NCBI GenBank assembly: GCA_021613335.1
Contig: JAJTWR010000308.1
Span: 2,772,001-2,836,000, forward strand
Direction of reading: 5' to 3'
DNA length: 64,000 nt
Source of the DNA: Whitmania pigra
Taxonomy: Eukaryota > Annelida > Clitellata > Hirudinida > Haemopidae
Shown here: piece after piece, positions 9,035 to 19,109 of the stretch
How the letters are laid out: each line of letters opens with the position of its first letter
Numbering within the stretch: position 1 is the stretch's first letter
Made by a program: the position numbers and the translations under genes
The notes under the pieces: model-generated
Seen by the model: only the letters and a program-made list of their open reading frames with translations
Told to the model about the DNA's origin: nothing
Databases searched by the model: none

Positions 9035-10810
9035 CTAAAAATCGCTTTCAGCAGCTTGAGCATCTTGTGTGAGGCCTGACACTGGCCCAATCTCTCGAAC
9101 ATATTTATCAACTTTGCCTTGCTTGATCATTGCTTTCCACTTGTCCCTAACCTCAACTTCAGACCTGTGTACCACCATATTCTTTGCAATGGCCGCCCAA
9201 TTTCCAACTCCGTACATCTTGGCACCTCGATAAATCAGTTCTTCTTCTTCTTCCAACCAGATCCTCTGCCTGCAATCCGACTTTCTTCTTCGATCATCCT
9301 TCATTTCTAAGCCTTCAGAGTCTGTATCATCATCTTTTAGTGCCTTCCTTCCTTGTTCCTCATCAAAATTGCTTAAAGATCTGTGGAGGTCTCTCCTTTT
9401 CTTAGTGCTGCCATCTTCTTCTATGCTGTCCGTTGAGACAAAGTCATCTGGAAGCTTCTTCGTGGTTCTGTGTCGCTTCTTGTTTTCTACGTTACCATGT
9501 TCGCTAGCCATCTTTACGACCTTGTTCTTCACGATAGAACCGATGGATTCGGCAACATCGAGTAGGTGCGGTTGCCAATTAGCAAAAACTTTTGAAAAAT
9601 AAATCTTCACAGATTGTTCGAGCACGTCTTCGTCGAGAGACAGTTGGTCATGACCTTTTAGAACATTTTCCAGCGAGGCCTTCAAGTTTGAATCCATATC
9701 TTCATCATCATTTTGGAAGAGTCTGTTGAAGACGATAGTTGCTTTTTCATACAAGTTTTTTCCACACCAGACCAGCACTGCATGGCGTTTCAATTGCCAT
9801 CTGAGAGTGGATGCAATCTCTGCAGAACTTTCACAGTCATCAGAGTTGAGCTTCTCTGCCTTATTGAGCAATTCCAGGCACAGTTCTAGTGGAGACAGGT
9901 AAGAGCTCAAGGAATCCTCCATACTTTTTCGTTCATTAAACTTGAACATAAATCTGATCAAAAGACAACTTTTGGTTTCCAAGTTATTTTCGGACACGAA
10001 TTTCAGCAACCAATCAAATTTTGCTGTATTGATGTGATCAATGTTTTTCCAGGCTAAATAACAAAAGTATTCAGCAAACCAGCAATGAATCAGGAAGTGT
10101 TTCAACTTTGAATTTTCAGATGCTTTCTTCTTCTTTGAAATTAGTAAAAGAGCTGAACCATAAACATCAAACATTTTTTCAGCATTTCTTATTAAAAAGG
10201 ATGTCAGAAGTACATTGAAATATTTTGAGAAAAATTTTCTACAATTTTCTGTCAGCTCCGAAACAGAGAAAGGCTCCAGGGCAGTGGAAACATTTACATC
10301 TTCTCTAAACAGATTAAGGAGACTTGATTTTGATGAAGATTCTTTAGAATTAAACCCATTCCAGACTCTCTCATAAACAGTTTTGGCTAATTTTAGTTTA
10401 TAACATCTAAAACAAATAACAACGCACTCTTGCCTAATCACTCTTTTTAGCTTCATCAACAAAGCTTTGGCAGGTTCCTTGAGCGCTGATTCACCCAAAA
10501 GATCTATGTATTTCAATGATTCTTCTAAAGGAGTAAGAATTTCTGTATTGTTATCAGGGGGCAATTTGGAAGCATTTGATATTGAGTTCATGAGTTTTAT
10601 CAGAAGAGTGTTTATCAATTCTAAATCATCCTGTTGTTTAACGTTTAAAGTCATGAAAATGCTTGAATGACCTAATTCTTTCAAGTAATCAATGAACATC
10701 ATTTGCCATGTTTGATGCACTCTGAGATTGTCCGAAAATTCTCTCCATAATTCAAAGCACTCGTAGTCTAAAATCCAGCGATTAATAAGACAGGAGGCAA
10801 TGTCTGTCAT
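9035..10810 (-). CDS. TERF: TRF-like telomere-repeat binding protein (C-terminal telobox Myb)
   Basis: A single uninterrupted 591-codon frame. The last ~80 residues form one Myb/SANT repeat (from about residue 514): RIWLEEEEELIYRGAKMYG, GNWAAIAKNM, HRSEVEVRDKWKAMIKQG. This matches the TRF telobox signature (V-x-L-K-D-K-W-R), here E-V-E-V-R-D-K-W-K, at the extreme C-terminus as in TRF1/TRF2. The N-terminal third is a mostly helical domain beginning near FELWREFSDNLRVHQTW, compatible with a TRF-homology dimerisation domain. Between them lies a charged linker with basic clusters (KKRHRTTKK, KKRRD) that could be nuclear signals. The family binds double-stranded TTAGGG repeats and recruits shelterin partners. 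The start ATG is the first in the frame. Lack of introns is notable: an old retrogene or intron loss is possible. A generic telobox Myb protein is the alternative. Confidence 0.7.
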   Translation of the reverse strand: MTDIASCLINRWILDYECFELWREFSDNLRVHQTWQMMFIDYLKELGHSSIFMTLNVKQQDDLELINTLLIKLMNSISNASKLPPDNNTEILTPLEESLKYIDLLGESALKEPAKALLMKLKRVIRQECVVICFRCYKLKLAKTVYERVWNGFNSKESSSKSSLLNLFREDVNVSTALEPFSVSELTENCRKFFSKYFNVLLTSFLIRNAEKMFDVYGSALLLISKKKKASENSKLKHFLIHCWFAEYFCYLAWKNIDHINTAKFDWLLKFVSENNLETKSCLLIRFMFKFNERKSMEDSLSSYLSPLELCLELLNKAEKLNSDDCESSAEIASTLRWQLKRHAVLVWCGKNLYEKATIVFNRLFQNDDEDMDSNLKASLENVLKGHDQLSLDEDVLEQSVKIYFSKVFANWQPHLLDVAESIGSIVKNKVVKMASEHGNVENKKRHRTTKKLPDDFVSTDSIEEDGSTKKRRDLHRSLSNFDEEQGRKALKDDDTDSEGLEMKDDRRRKSDCRQRIWLEEEEELIYRGAKMYGVGNWAAIAKNMVVHRSEVEVRDKWKAMIKQGKVDKYVREIGPVSGLTQDAQAAESDF

Positions 10811-11755
10811 GCTGAAGTCTAACTAAATTTTAAAAAAAGCAATGTTATAATACGTGATGAGATCAAAATGACAAATTCCATAGAATATATGTACGATAAG
10901 CACAATATCAAATGCAAGTACATACTTGGTGACTTTGTACAATATATCATCAAATTCTCTTCCCAAATAAAAACAATTAAGACACCTCAATTGGACGCTT
11001 GACTCCAAACTATCGAAATATGTTTGTAAACAATTATGGTTAATTATTAGCCGACTGAAAATAAATTAACCGGAAATGTCCAAGTTATCGTATAAAATTA
11101 AAAACCCATTAAATGAATCGGATTGCGAAATTAAAAATAATACTTTAACAACATTTTTAATTTATTTATTTGTTCATGTTTCCCAAACCGGAACAGCCAC
11201 ATAAATTGCAACATGCAAGTACAACAACATTTAAATTTTAAAACAATTTGGAAACGATCTTGAACGGTTTCAAGAAGTTAAGCGATCGTCGTTGCCATAA
11301 GAGTATTTTCGGTATGGCAGAAATCAAACCAGTTTTCACTGAGGGGATTGACGCAAAACTTCATGCAAGCTTTCCCAAGTTCTTCCGAAATTAGCTGACT
11401 CTCGGCCATTTGAGGCCATGTTTTTCTAATGTTTACATAAGAAACCTTGCGCTGCTAAACAGGCCCCACTAGAGGGGGTGCAGCCGATGCGCCGCACCGT
11501 GGCCTAGAAAAGTTTAGGAACATTAGAGCTCAAAACTGAAATGGGCAATTATGCATGCAATTTTTATTGTAACTTTAATGTTGAAAGAGAAGCGGGGAAA
11601 TCAAAAATATTCTTAATCTAAATTTAATATATTTAATTTCCCCTCAATCTCTTCCAAGAAGGCTCAACTAATTTTTCTACAAGGTCATTCAAACTAGTAA
11701 CGCGACTTTAGATAAGGAAGCAGAATTGGGTTACTTGGCATCTCTATTTCAGGTA
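10811..11755. other. Upstream of the TRF-like gene, nothing firm
   Basis: Presumed promoter region for the minus-strand gene and AT-rich spacer. The stretch around 11456-11510 is unusually GC-rich (GGCCCCACTAGAGGGGG) and resembles transposon terminal DNA, but no partner terminus was found. Confidence 0.4.
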
Positions 11756-12059
11756 CAGTGCTAGAAATATTGTTACGACATATCCACTTTTTATGGATAA
11801 TTTCCTTACAAATTAACATATCTTGCTGAAATTTTCAGCAATTACGTAAAGCACCATTTCTAAACATCGTGCAAAATTTCCTTTCATGTGGGTTAATGGT
11901 TCCCGTAAATTATGCAAATTTTTTATGGAACCATTTTTGGCCTGGAAATATTATTACGACAGTTTCCGGTTTGGGCTCGTTTCATCAATTTCAAGGTCTT
12001 ATTAGAAGGATCAAACATTAAATTTTCATTAAGAAGGCTATATAAAGGAGTGTGAAATT

Positions 12060-12219
12060 CAAAACTTCCTTTAGTCCAAATCATCTCAGTTATGCAACGG
12101 ACTATAATCAAATAAATAAATAAATAAATAAACAAAACTTCCTTAAGTCCAAATCATCTCAGTTATGCAACGGACTATAATCAAATAAATAAATAAATAA
12201 ATAAAATCAAAACTTCCTT
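12060..12219 (+). repeat. Two successive 3'-hairpin micro-insertions in the Tc1 leader
   Basis: The 12-mer CAAAACTTCCTT occurs three times (12060-12071, 12133-12144, 12208-12219). Between them lie two near-identical 61-63 bp units: AGTCC, loop, GGACT, then ATAATCAAATAAATAAATAAA. The layout is that of two short retroposed 3' ends landing at the same target, or one insertion later duplicated. Confidence 0.8.
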
Positions 12220-12235
12220 TTACATTCATTTCATC

Positions 12236-12917
12236 ATGGGGAAGAAAGCAGATTTAACAGAAGGAGAAAGAGGACAAGTTAAGGCTTTTGGAAAGGCAAA
12301 CTATTCAATAAAAAAGATTGCAAATGAGTTGAATAGCTCAAAAACTGTCATTAAATGTTTTTTGGGTGATCCAGACTCATATGGGAAGAAGTACTAGGGC
12401 GGAAGACCGAAAAAATTCTCGAATCAGATTCAGAGACGTCTCATCAGGGAGGCTTCACAAGGGGAATATTCGCGTAAACAGTTGAAAGATAAACTGGATG
12501 TGGATGTCCATGTTAAGACAGTCTTCAATTATCTTAATTCAAGTGAACAGCTGAAATACGAAATGCGAAAGCAAGCTCCAGCGTTGAAAGTCCATCACAA
12601 GAAAAAACGCCTCCTCTTGGCCAAGAGATGGTCAACTACAACGAAAGATGGGAACGCGTAATTTTCACAGATGAAAAAAAATTCAACCTTGATGGTCCAG
12701 ATGGCTATAAATACTACTGGCATGATCTCAGAAAAGAAAAATATGTTTTTTATAGCAGAAACCATGGAGGAGGTACTGTGATGGTCTGGGGAGGAATTTC
12801 AGTATTTGGGAGGACTGAACTGGTGCTTTTGAAAGGGAGGCAGGACTCTCAGAAGTACATCAAAATGCTCTAGGATCATCTTCTTTTTGCTGAAACAAAG
12901 CAACATGAATTTCAGGT
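12236..12917 (+). pseudogene. Tc1 transposase, 5' part (interrupted)
   Basis: Starts MGKKADLTEGERGQVKAFG and contains the N-terminal helix-turn-helix region (YSIKKIANELNSS). It is broken by an in-frame TAG at 12395, a frameshift near 12625, and a TAG at 12871. The catalytic domain begins in the 12628-12873 frame with the first Asp (VIFTDEKKFNLDGPDG) and the conserved VMVWGGIS block. The frame stops being recognisable at the LINE insertion point near 12917 and resumes at 15610. Compared with a usual ~340-residue Tc1 transposase, all parts are present but disabled. Confidence 0.85.
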
Positions 12918-13245
12918 TTCAGGTTTGAATTCGTTTATTTTCAAAAAACTATATTCAAATAGCCAAAAAAATCACACCAAAAAAAGATTCACAAATTCAT
13001 TAATGAACTATCCCAAGGGAATTAATTCCCGTCTAGGGGGTAGGTTGTTTCAATTTGACAAATTTAAAGGGGCGTTTGAAAGGGTCTTTGCATATATATA
13101 AACTTCTAATGGTAACGACAGGTGAAAATTAATGGCAACAACTGAGAGACGAGGAATAATCGGAATAATGAATAAGCGATGTAATCAACGAGGAAAAAAC
13201 CAGGGTAATAAAATGAATGATAAGGTGGAAATGTGGATAACAGGT

Positions 13246-14859
13246 TCAACAGGTGGATAGAATGTGTTTTTTAAGATGGGATTTAAATAGTGAGGAACTG
13301 TTTAGAGAAACAAGGGACGACGGCAGAGAGGAGAACAAGAGTGGACCTTTGCAACATATGGAGAATTTTTTGAAGGTGGTACGGGAAAATTCAGATCTCA
13401 ATTGATTGGATGATCTAAGATTGTAAGAGTGGACATCTGATGATTTGAAAAATATATTATTAAAGGATGGAGGCAGCAAGTTATGTTCATAATTGTATAT
13501 GAAGAGGCAAGTTTGGAATTTATTGATCTGATATATATTTAGAAGTCCATTTGAAATAAAAAAGTCCTTTGTATGGGCACGTGGATGGAGACGAAATATA
13601 GTACGAATTATTCTTTTTTGGAGTGTAAGTAAGTGGATAAGTTTAGAGGGATAGGTAGAGGCCCAGGCGATATTACAATAGATGAGATAAGGATATATTA
13701 AAGAATAATAAAGCATAATGAGAATTTTTTTATCAACAAATGAAGAGACCCTTGACATGATGCCAATGTTTTTTGAAATTTTGGAGGCAACGTAATTGAT
13801 ATGCAAAAACCAGTTTAATCTATCATCGATAATAATGCCGAGGAATTTGGTAGAGGTGACATGTTTAATATGTAAGTTGTTGATGCAAGGTTGAATACTA
13901 TGGGTTCTGTCCTTATTTTTTGAGCAAAACAGCATAAAATTTGTCTTGTCGACATTTAAAGATAACTTATTGGCGCGAAACCAAGTGTCAACATTTGTTA
14001 ACTCCCTATTGATGCTGATAATTAAGTCATTGAGATTTTTGCCAGAAGCAAATACATTTGTATCGTCTGAGAATAATAAAAATGTAAGTAAAGATGATGA
14101 GTTATGTAAATCGTTAATATAAATTATGAATAGCAAGGGGCCAAGAATAGACCCTTGAGGAACGCCACAAGCTACGTCACTAAACGAAGATTCAAACCCA
14201 TTAAATTCTGTCAATTGTTTACGACCCGACAAATAACTGATGAACCACTTCAAAACACAACCACGCAAACCGTAATGATAAAGTTTCGACAAAAGTATCT
14301 CATGATTTACGGTATCAAATGCCTTTGATAGATCGAGAAACACACCGATGGTGAACTCACCACGGTCCAGAGCGTCGGCAATTTTCGAATAAAGTAAGAG
14401 TAGAGGCATATATGTTGAGTGATTTTTTCGAAATCCGAATTGTTTGTTATTGAGCAGACTAAACCTTGATAAGAAGGATTCAACTCGACGATATACGGCC
14501 TTTTCGAAAATTTTTGAAAAATATGGCAGAATTGAGATAGGTCTGTAATTGCAGATCCTGTTCAGATCACCGGATTTATGCAATGGAATCACTTTGGCCA
14601 ATTTTAAGTCATCTGGTACACTCCCCGTCGACAGTGAACAATTGATCAGAGAGCTGAGAATATTGGAGATCAATGGGATGAATTCGCCAGCAATACAAGG
14701 ATCAATACCATCAAGACCACAGCTATGGGAGGTCTTCAATTCTTTAACTATTTGGATGATCTCATCTGGCGAAACAGGGAAAAAAGACATTGTGGGAGTG
14801 GGAGATCTCGTAAGGAATTCATGGAAGGATTTGGATGGAGGGATGATTTTCTTTGCCAA
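13246..14859 (-). CDS. LINE reverse transcriptase (ORF2, 3' portion)
   Basis: A 537-codon frame that is in fact open further upstream to about 14965 (…LNSPTEIAEQFNKHFSDLG). RT motifs in order: CGLDGI, LKLAKVIPLHKSGD, NYRPISILPYFSKIFEK, QFGFRKNHST, IGVFLDLSKAFDTVNH, GVPQGSILGPLLFIIYIND, FLLFSDDTNVF (FSDD in place of the more usual FADD), LSLNVDKTNFMLF, KFLGIIIDD, then the C-terminal thumb/connector. No stops interrupt it, so it decays slowly or is young. The product would copy LINE RNA onto nicked target DNA. Confidence 0.88.
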   Translation of the reverse strand: MAKKIIPPSKSFHEFLTRSPTPTMSFFPVSPDEIIQIVKELKTSHSCGLDGIDPCIAGEFIPLISNILSSLINCSLSTGSVPDDLKLAKVIPLHKSGDLNRICNYRPISILPYFSKIFEKAVYRRVESFLSRFSLLNNKQFGFRKNHSTYMPLLLLYSKIADALDRGEFTIGVFLDLSKAFDTVNHEILLSKLYHYGLRGCVLKWFISYLSGRKQLTEFNGFESSFSDVACGVPQGSILGPLLFIIYINDLHNSSSLLTFLLFSDDTNVFASGKNLNDLIISINRELTNVDTWFRANKLSLNVDKTNFMLFCSKNKDRTHSIQPCINNLHIKHVTSTKFLGIIIDDRLNWFLHINYVASKISKNIGIMSRVSSFVDKKILIMLYYSLIYPYLIYCNIAWASTYPSKLIHLLTLQKRIIRTIFRLHPRAHTKDFFISNGLLNIYQINKFQTCLFIYNYEHNLLPPSFNNIFFKSSDVHSYNLRSSNQLRSEFSRTTFKKFSICCKGPLLFSSLPSSLVSLNSSSLFKSHLKKHILSTC

Positions 14860-14959
14860 GTTTGGACCAAGATCGGAAAAATGTTTGTTGAATTGTTCAG
14901 CTATTTCAGTTGGGGAGTTTAGTTCGCATCCGTCGTCTGAATAGAATATGTCGGGAGCT

Positions 14960-15553
14960 TCAACCTAACCCTTTCGGATTTCCCTGTTGTCTCAGGAATT
15001 TTGATGAGAAATGTTGGCGAATTATAGCTTGCTTGATGGTTTTGAATCTGTTTCTGTACTTTGTGAATTTGATCTTGTTTTCTGGAGTTGGATTCTTTAG
15101 ATATGTCTTGTACAGTTTGCTTTTTACTCTGCAAGATTTTAGGAGGGCGGGGGTCATCCATTCCTGTTTTTTAATTCTGGATTGAGAATCGACAGTTGTC
15201 AAGGGAAAACAATGATTGTATAGACTTTGATATTTCGATAGAAAAAGTTTGTAGGCATGAGATATATTTTGGGATTCACATTCTCTGGTCACATCAGACC
15301 AGTCCACCTCAGTCAAGCATTCTTTAAATTTCAGTTTTGTTTGTTTATCTTGTTTTCTGTGCAGCTTTGGGGGCTCCACTATTTTAATAGTCTCATGTAG
15401 TTTGATGTTGATGTGGAGAGGGAAGTGATCCGAAATATCATCAATAATTATCTTGGAGATGCATTTGCTGAGAGAGATATTTGTGAAAATATTGTCTATA
15501 AGAGTGGCAGATAAGGGTCCAATTCTTGTGGGTTTGAGGAACACAGGCATCAT
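14960..15553 (-). pseudogene. LINE endonuclease C-terminal half
   Basis: The frame contains the last APE-endonuclease motifs, SATLIDNIFTN and DISDHFPLHINI (the conserved SDH), followed by the linker region that precedes RT. The N-terminal catalytic half of the endonuclease is missing because of 5' truncation, and the frame ends in a stop at 14960 where homology moves to another frame. Not functional as it stands. Confidence 0.75.
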
Positions 15554-15609
15554 GAAAAAGGAGTGGAGGATGTTTAAAAATTCATTAGTGGGTTGACTGC
15601 TTTCAATTC

Positions 15610-15892
15610 AATTTCAGCAAGATACTGCTCATATTCATGTTTCCAAGGCAACCAGAGCAATTTTCCAGGAGTCCAACATGCAAGTGATGGACTGGCCTGA
15701 ATGTTCACCCGATTTGAATCCGATTGAAAATGTCTGGGGCCTTCTTTCAAGATCAGTTTATGGCAATGGACAGCAATATAACACAGAAAATGATTTGAAA
15801 GAAGCGATTTGGAGCGTCTAGAGAAATTTGGATAAAAACATCATCAAAACACTGATTTTCTCCATGAAAAAATAGGTGCATAGATGTTATTT
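15610..15892 (+). pseudogene. Tc1 transposase, 3' part
   Basis: Continues the transposase after the LINE: QDTAHIHVSKAT (usual QQDNAPIH, supplies the second Asp), WPECSPDLNPIENVWG (the third catalytic residue, Glu), then the C-terminal helix. In-frame stops occur near 15820 and 15872. It joins conceptually to the 12236-12917 segment at the AATTTCAG duplication. Confidence 0.85.
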
Positions 15893-16566
15893 CTAAGAAA
15901 GGAGGAATGACATCTTATTGAAACATTATTTCATTTAGTTTTAAATAAAATTTTTTGCCAAAATACTGAAATTCATGAGTTTTTTGTAACCTGTCCTAAC
16001 AATATTTCTATGCAAAAAAAATGGATTTTTGAGGGATTTGCGCTTAATTCTTGATCAAAGTGAAAAAAATACGAGTTGTATTCTTTAAGTATATTACACA
16101 GTTTTTCTACATTTGAGCTTCATATGATAATTTAAACTTAAGTTATTACAAAAAATGGGACCTGTCGTAGCATTTTTTCTAGCACTGTACTTGTACTTTG
16201 AAGTCGAATACTCGTATTTGTACATGATCCAATTTTAATGAAAATCATGTTTATTGATTATTTAATTACTTTTTGTTTACTTTCGAAATTGGATTTGTGA
16301 AACGAAACTTATTAAGATTTTAAATTCCTTTTTATACCAAACTGCTTCTTTATTTGCTTAACTAAGATGATTTGGACGCAGATTGTGGAGATGAGCACAC
16401 ACACATAAACTTGGAGCGCACAAAAAATTTCATCAAAAAGCTGTATCTACACTTGTTTTGTTAATTTTCATTTTATTTTCGGTAATTAATCATGGGTTTC
16501 CATACAATATATTATCGTTGCGCTGTTTTTGATTGAAGTTTCATGGAATGAGAATGTTAGCCACAA

Positions 16567-16640
16567 GCAGTGCCGGATTAAGGGGGGAGGGGCCCAGGGC
16601 CACCCACTAAGAGGGAGGGTCCAACCAATATAGACTTTCG
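16567..16640 (+). repeat. hAT-like terminal fragment
   Basis: CAGTGCCGGATTAAGGGG followed by a GC-rich run including GGCCCAGGGCC resembles a hAT-family end. A similar terminus, CAGTGCCGGATTTAAGC, occurs at about 45588. No matching opposite end was found near either. Confidence 0.4.
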
Positions 16641-16864
16641 ATCAAATTTATACAAAATGTGTAGTATGATACGTTTTCAAAATCAGTAGTCCTTGATAAA
16701 TGCGTCCATTGAAGAGTTAGGTTTCAATTTAGCGCATCGATTGATGTACTACATATGCGAGTCACACATCAACGAGAATCACCTTACGAGGCCCTCATCA
16801 AGTCATGGCTGTTCCTCAGATCATCCAGTGATTTCTATTGATAAAAGAGTTTATATTCCAAGAC

Positions 16865-16950
16865 CAAAGCATGTATAATCCGTCCTAATCATCTAGTTAT
16901 GAAATGGACGTTAATAAACTACCAACCAACCAACCAACCAATCAAAGCAT
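16865..16950 (+). repeat. 3'-hairpin micro-insertion with CCAA tail and TSD
   Basis: Duplication CAAAGCAT (16865-16872 and 16943-16950) brackets a ~70-bp insert: CGTCC, loop ATCTAGTTATG, GGACG, TTAATAAAC, then repeated ACCA units. Same family as 44559-44610 and the minus-strand copy at 53480-53528. Confidence 0.8.
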
Positions 16951-16984
16951 ATTATTCGTGCATTCTGCTTCCATACATTTGCAG

Positions 16985-17040
16985 GAACTACATTCATTCG
17001 CAATTGTTACATTGAAGAACTTGGATTCAGAAGCATCTCG
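16985..17040 (+). other. Candidate non-coding exon upstream of the BTB-BACK gene
   Basis: A 56-bp stretch bounded by TTTGCAG on the left and GTGAGT on the right, both good splice signals. Joining it to the acceptor at 19561-19563 does not keep a reading frame, so if real it would be 5' UTR, with gypsy element 2 lying in the intron. Only the splice signals support it. Confidence 0.25.
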
Positions 17041-17406
17041 GTGAGTTTGATTAGTATTTCTTTTTTTTCTTTCAATTGTTATTTGTTTTACTTATCTGAA
17101 TAGTTGCCTAAATAATCATTCGGAACAAGTTGTTGGGACAACAATTTGCCTAGCCCTTCCAAGACTGATTGAATAGGCTGGTTTAGGGGGACCTTAAGGT
17201 TCCAGTATTTGGCCACTGCCAGAGTTCTAGATCCTCCACAGAATCAGACTCTGTGACATATGTCTATTTTTATATCTTAGTTCGATTAGAGATCTTTTGT
17301 TACGCTTGTCTATGTCGTCGCCATCTTGTGGTCTGGGCTGTTTTTGATTAGCTGTTATTGTCATTGTGTTTAGAGAGTTATAGATTGAAATAAACGAAAA
17401 CGTTAC

Positions 17407-18147
17407 ATGGCGCAGTCGACAGTTAACGTATTTCAACCGCCGACACAGTTGAAGTTTGACAGTGGAAATGTGGACAAAGCGTAGAGGATGTGGCTTCAAA
17501 GAATTGATTTGTTTCTCCTTGCTTCTAGATTTGACCAACTTCTAGAGAAAGTTCAGGTCGCTATGTTTTTGATCGCAATTGGGGAAGAAGGACTGCACAT
17601 TTTCAACATGTTCAACTTTGATTCCCCAGAAGATAAGAAGAAGATTGATGCAGTAAAAGAAAAGTTTCACCGCTACTGCTCACCTAAGAAAAACATAGTC
17701 TTTGAAAGGTTTCAGTTTTGGAAAACCGCCCAAGGCCCTGGAGAGTCCATAGATGCCTTTGCAACAACCCTTAGCACCCGAGCTAAAACTTGTGAGTTTG
17801 GGGATCAAGAAGAATCTCTCATTCGTGACAGAGTTGTCCTAGGTTGCAGAGACAATCGCACACAGGAACGCATGCTCAGAGAACTAGACCTTTCTCTGAC
17901 TAAAGCATTGCAGATTTGTAGAGCTACAAATGAGCAATTGAAAGTTATAAAAAATGAAGAAGCAGTCGTAGACCTCCTTAGATTCCCAAACAAAGAGATT
18001 CCCCAAGAAAAACACAACACACAAGCAATGGAATGAAAGTTGTAAAAAAATGCGGCAGGCAACATGAACCGAAGCAGTGTCCAGCCTTCGGTAAGAGATG
18101 TTTTACATGCGGTAAAGAAAATCATTTTAGTTCGATGTGCAGGGCAT
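17407..18147 (+). pseudogene. Gag of gypsy element 2 (nonsense and frameshift)
   Basis: Starts MAQSTVNVFQPP at the LTR/PBS junction. Codon 26 is TAG at 17482 where element 1 has Trp (A-W-R-R-W), a clear nonsense change. The frame continues open to 18036, then shifts: the zinc knuckles (CGRQHEPKQC and CFTCGKENHFSSMC, both ligand sets intact) are read in another frame up to a stop at 18147. Gag-like matrix/capsid features shared with element 1 include ERFQFWK, IRDRVVLG and ERMLRELDLSL. Confidence 0.85.
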
Positions 18148-18307
18148 AAAAAGTGATACCAAGGCAAAAATCTATACTTCACGGCTCATCGAATCGTTCT
18201 GGGACAAGCATAGACCAGGTGGAACAACATTTGGATTTGGATGAGTTCAGCATATCAAATGTGGGTGTTGAAATGGAAGTGTTAAGAGTTGGAAGACGAC
18301 CATCATA

Positions 18308-18688
18308 GTGGGTGGAAAAGCAATCAGTTGCAAACTGGACACCGGTGCTGAGGCCAACGTGATGTGCAGGTCAACATTCGAGCAGCTTCCCGAGAAGACA
18401 AGGGTTCAGAAGACAACAACAATTTTGTCAGCGTTCGGGAACAACAAGGTTCGCCCAGTCGGAAAAGTAACGCTGTCTGTAAAGACAAGCAAAGAAACTG
18501 CTGACCATGAATTTTTTATAGTCGAACACCATACGGCAACGATCATTGGTTTGCCCTCTTGTTGCAGATTAGATCTAATTCGTTTGGATGTTAGTCCTGC
18601 TCAATTGCTCATGAGTCGATCGTTAAGAACTAAGCTTCCAGTATTTGAGACCACATATTGTAAATGCTCAGAAGAATCTGCTGATTAG
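18308..18688 (+). pseudogene. Protease fused to integrase tail, gypsy element 2
   Basis: Retropepsin region with CKLDTGAEANVM, STFEQLP and the downstream flap/IIGLPSC segment. Near 18590 it jumps directly to the integrase C-terminal motif DVSPAQLLMSRSLRTKLP. The intervening catalytic domains, about 2.3 kb in element 1, are absent. Confidence 0.85.
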
Positions 18689-19109
18689 ACAGAATAAGCA
18701 GAAGATGTATTTTGATAGAAAATCGAAATCACTTCCGAAATTGAATGAGGGTGAGGTAGTACGTGTGCGACATAAGGGAAAATGGGCACGTGGCGTTGTT
18801 AAGCATGCTCATTCCACCCCTCGTTCATACATCGTTGACACCCAAGACGGATCCAAAATTAGGCGCAACCGGAGAGACATTATTCGAACAAAAGAAGATC
18901 GACCCATCAGAGAACCCTTACTGGATGACTTTACAACTAACACTGATGAACAACAGCACGAAGCACTGGCGGGATCGCCAGTTTCATCATCATCCGATCA
19001 GTCAGCAAATGTTGCCGGGTCAGGAAGCAATTCTCAACCAATCATGAAAACCCGCAGCGGTCGAACCTCTTGTTTCCCAGTTCGGTTCAAGGACTATATA
19101 ATGAAGTGA
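18645..19109 (+). pseudogene. Integrase C-terminal tail, gypsy element 2
   Basis: Continues integrase in a shifted frame: QNKQKMYFDRKSKSLPKL, VVRVRHKGKWARGVV, RSYIVDTQDGSKIRRNRRD and a final TRSGR motif, parallel to the RTSRSGRPIK-type end of element 1. Ends just before the polypurine tract. Confidence 0.75.

Larger units (their letters stand above)
12918..15609 (-). mobile_element. 5'-truncated LINE (Jockey/CR1 group) inserted in the Tc1 element
   Basis: A 2.7-kb minus-strand insertion that splits the Tc1 transposase. Candidate target-site duplication AATTTCAG occurs on the left (about 12909) and right (about 15610). The 3' end (left side) finishes with a short ACCTGAA tandem tail rather than poly-A. 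It carries the C-terminal part of an APE-type endonuclease followed by a nearly complete RT. A one-base frame break near 14966 separates the two. Confidence 0.85.
11756..16187 (+). mobile_element. Tc1-like DNA transposon (IR/DR type), interrupted by a LINE
   Basis: Left terminus CAGTGCTAGAAATATTG at 11756 and right terminus ending TTTCTAGCACTG at 16187 are inverted copies, each flanked by TA (11754-11755, 16188-16189), the Tc1/mariner target duplication. A second copy of the terminal motif (GGAAATATTATTACGACA at about 11944) lies ~190 bp inside the left end and its inverted counterpart (TGTCCTAACAATATTTCTA at about 15992) ~190 bp inside the right end, giving the IR/DR layout of Sleeping Beauty-type elements. 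Without the LINE the element would be about 1.75 kb. Confidence 0.88.

Noticed and set aside
9119..9602. Plus-strand frames opposite the TRF-like gene
   Set aside because: Complement of acidic and Ser-rich coding sequence; no recognisable domain.
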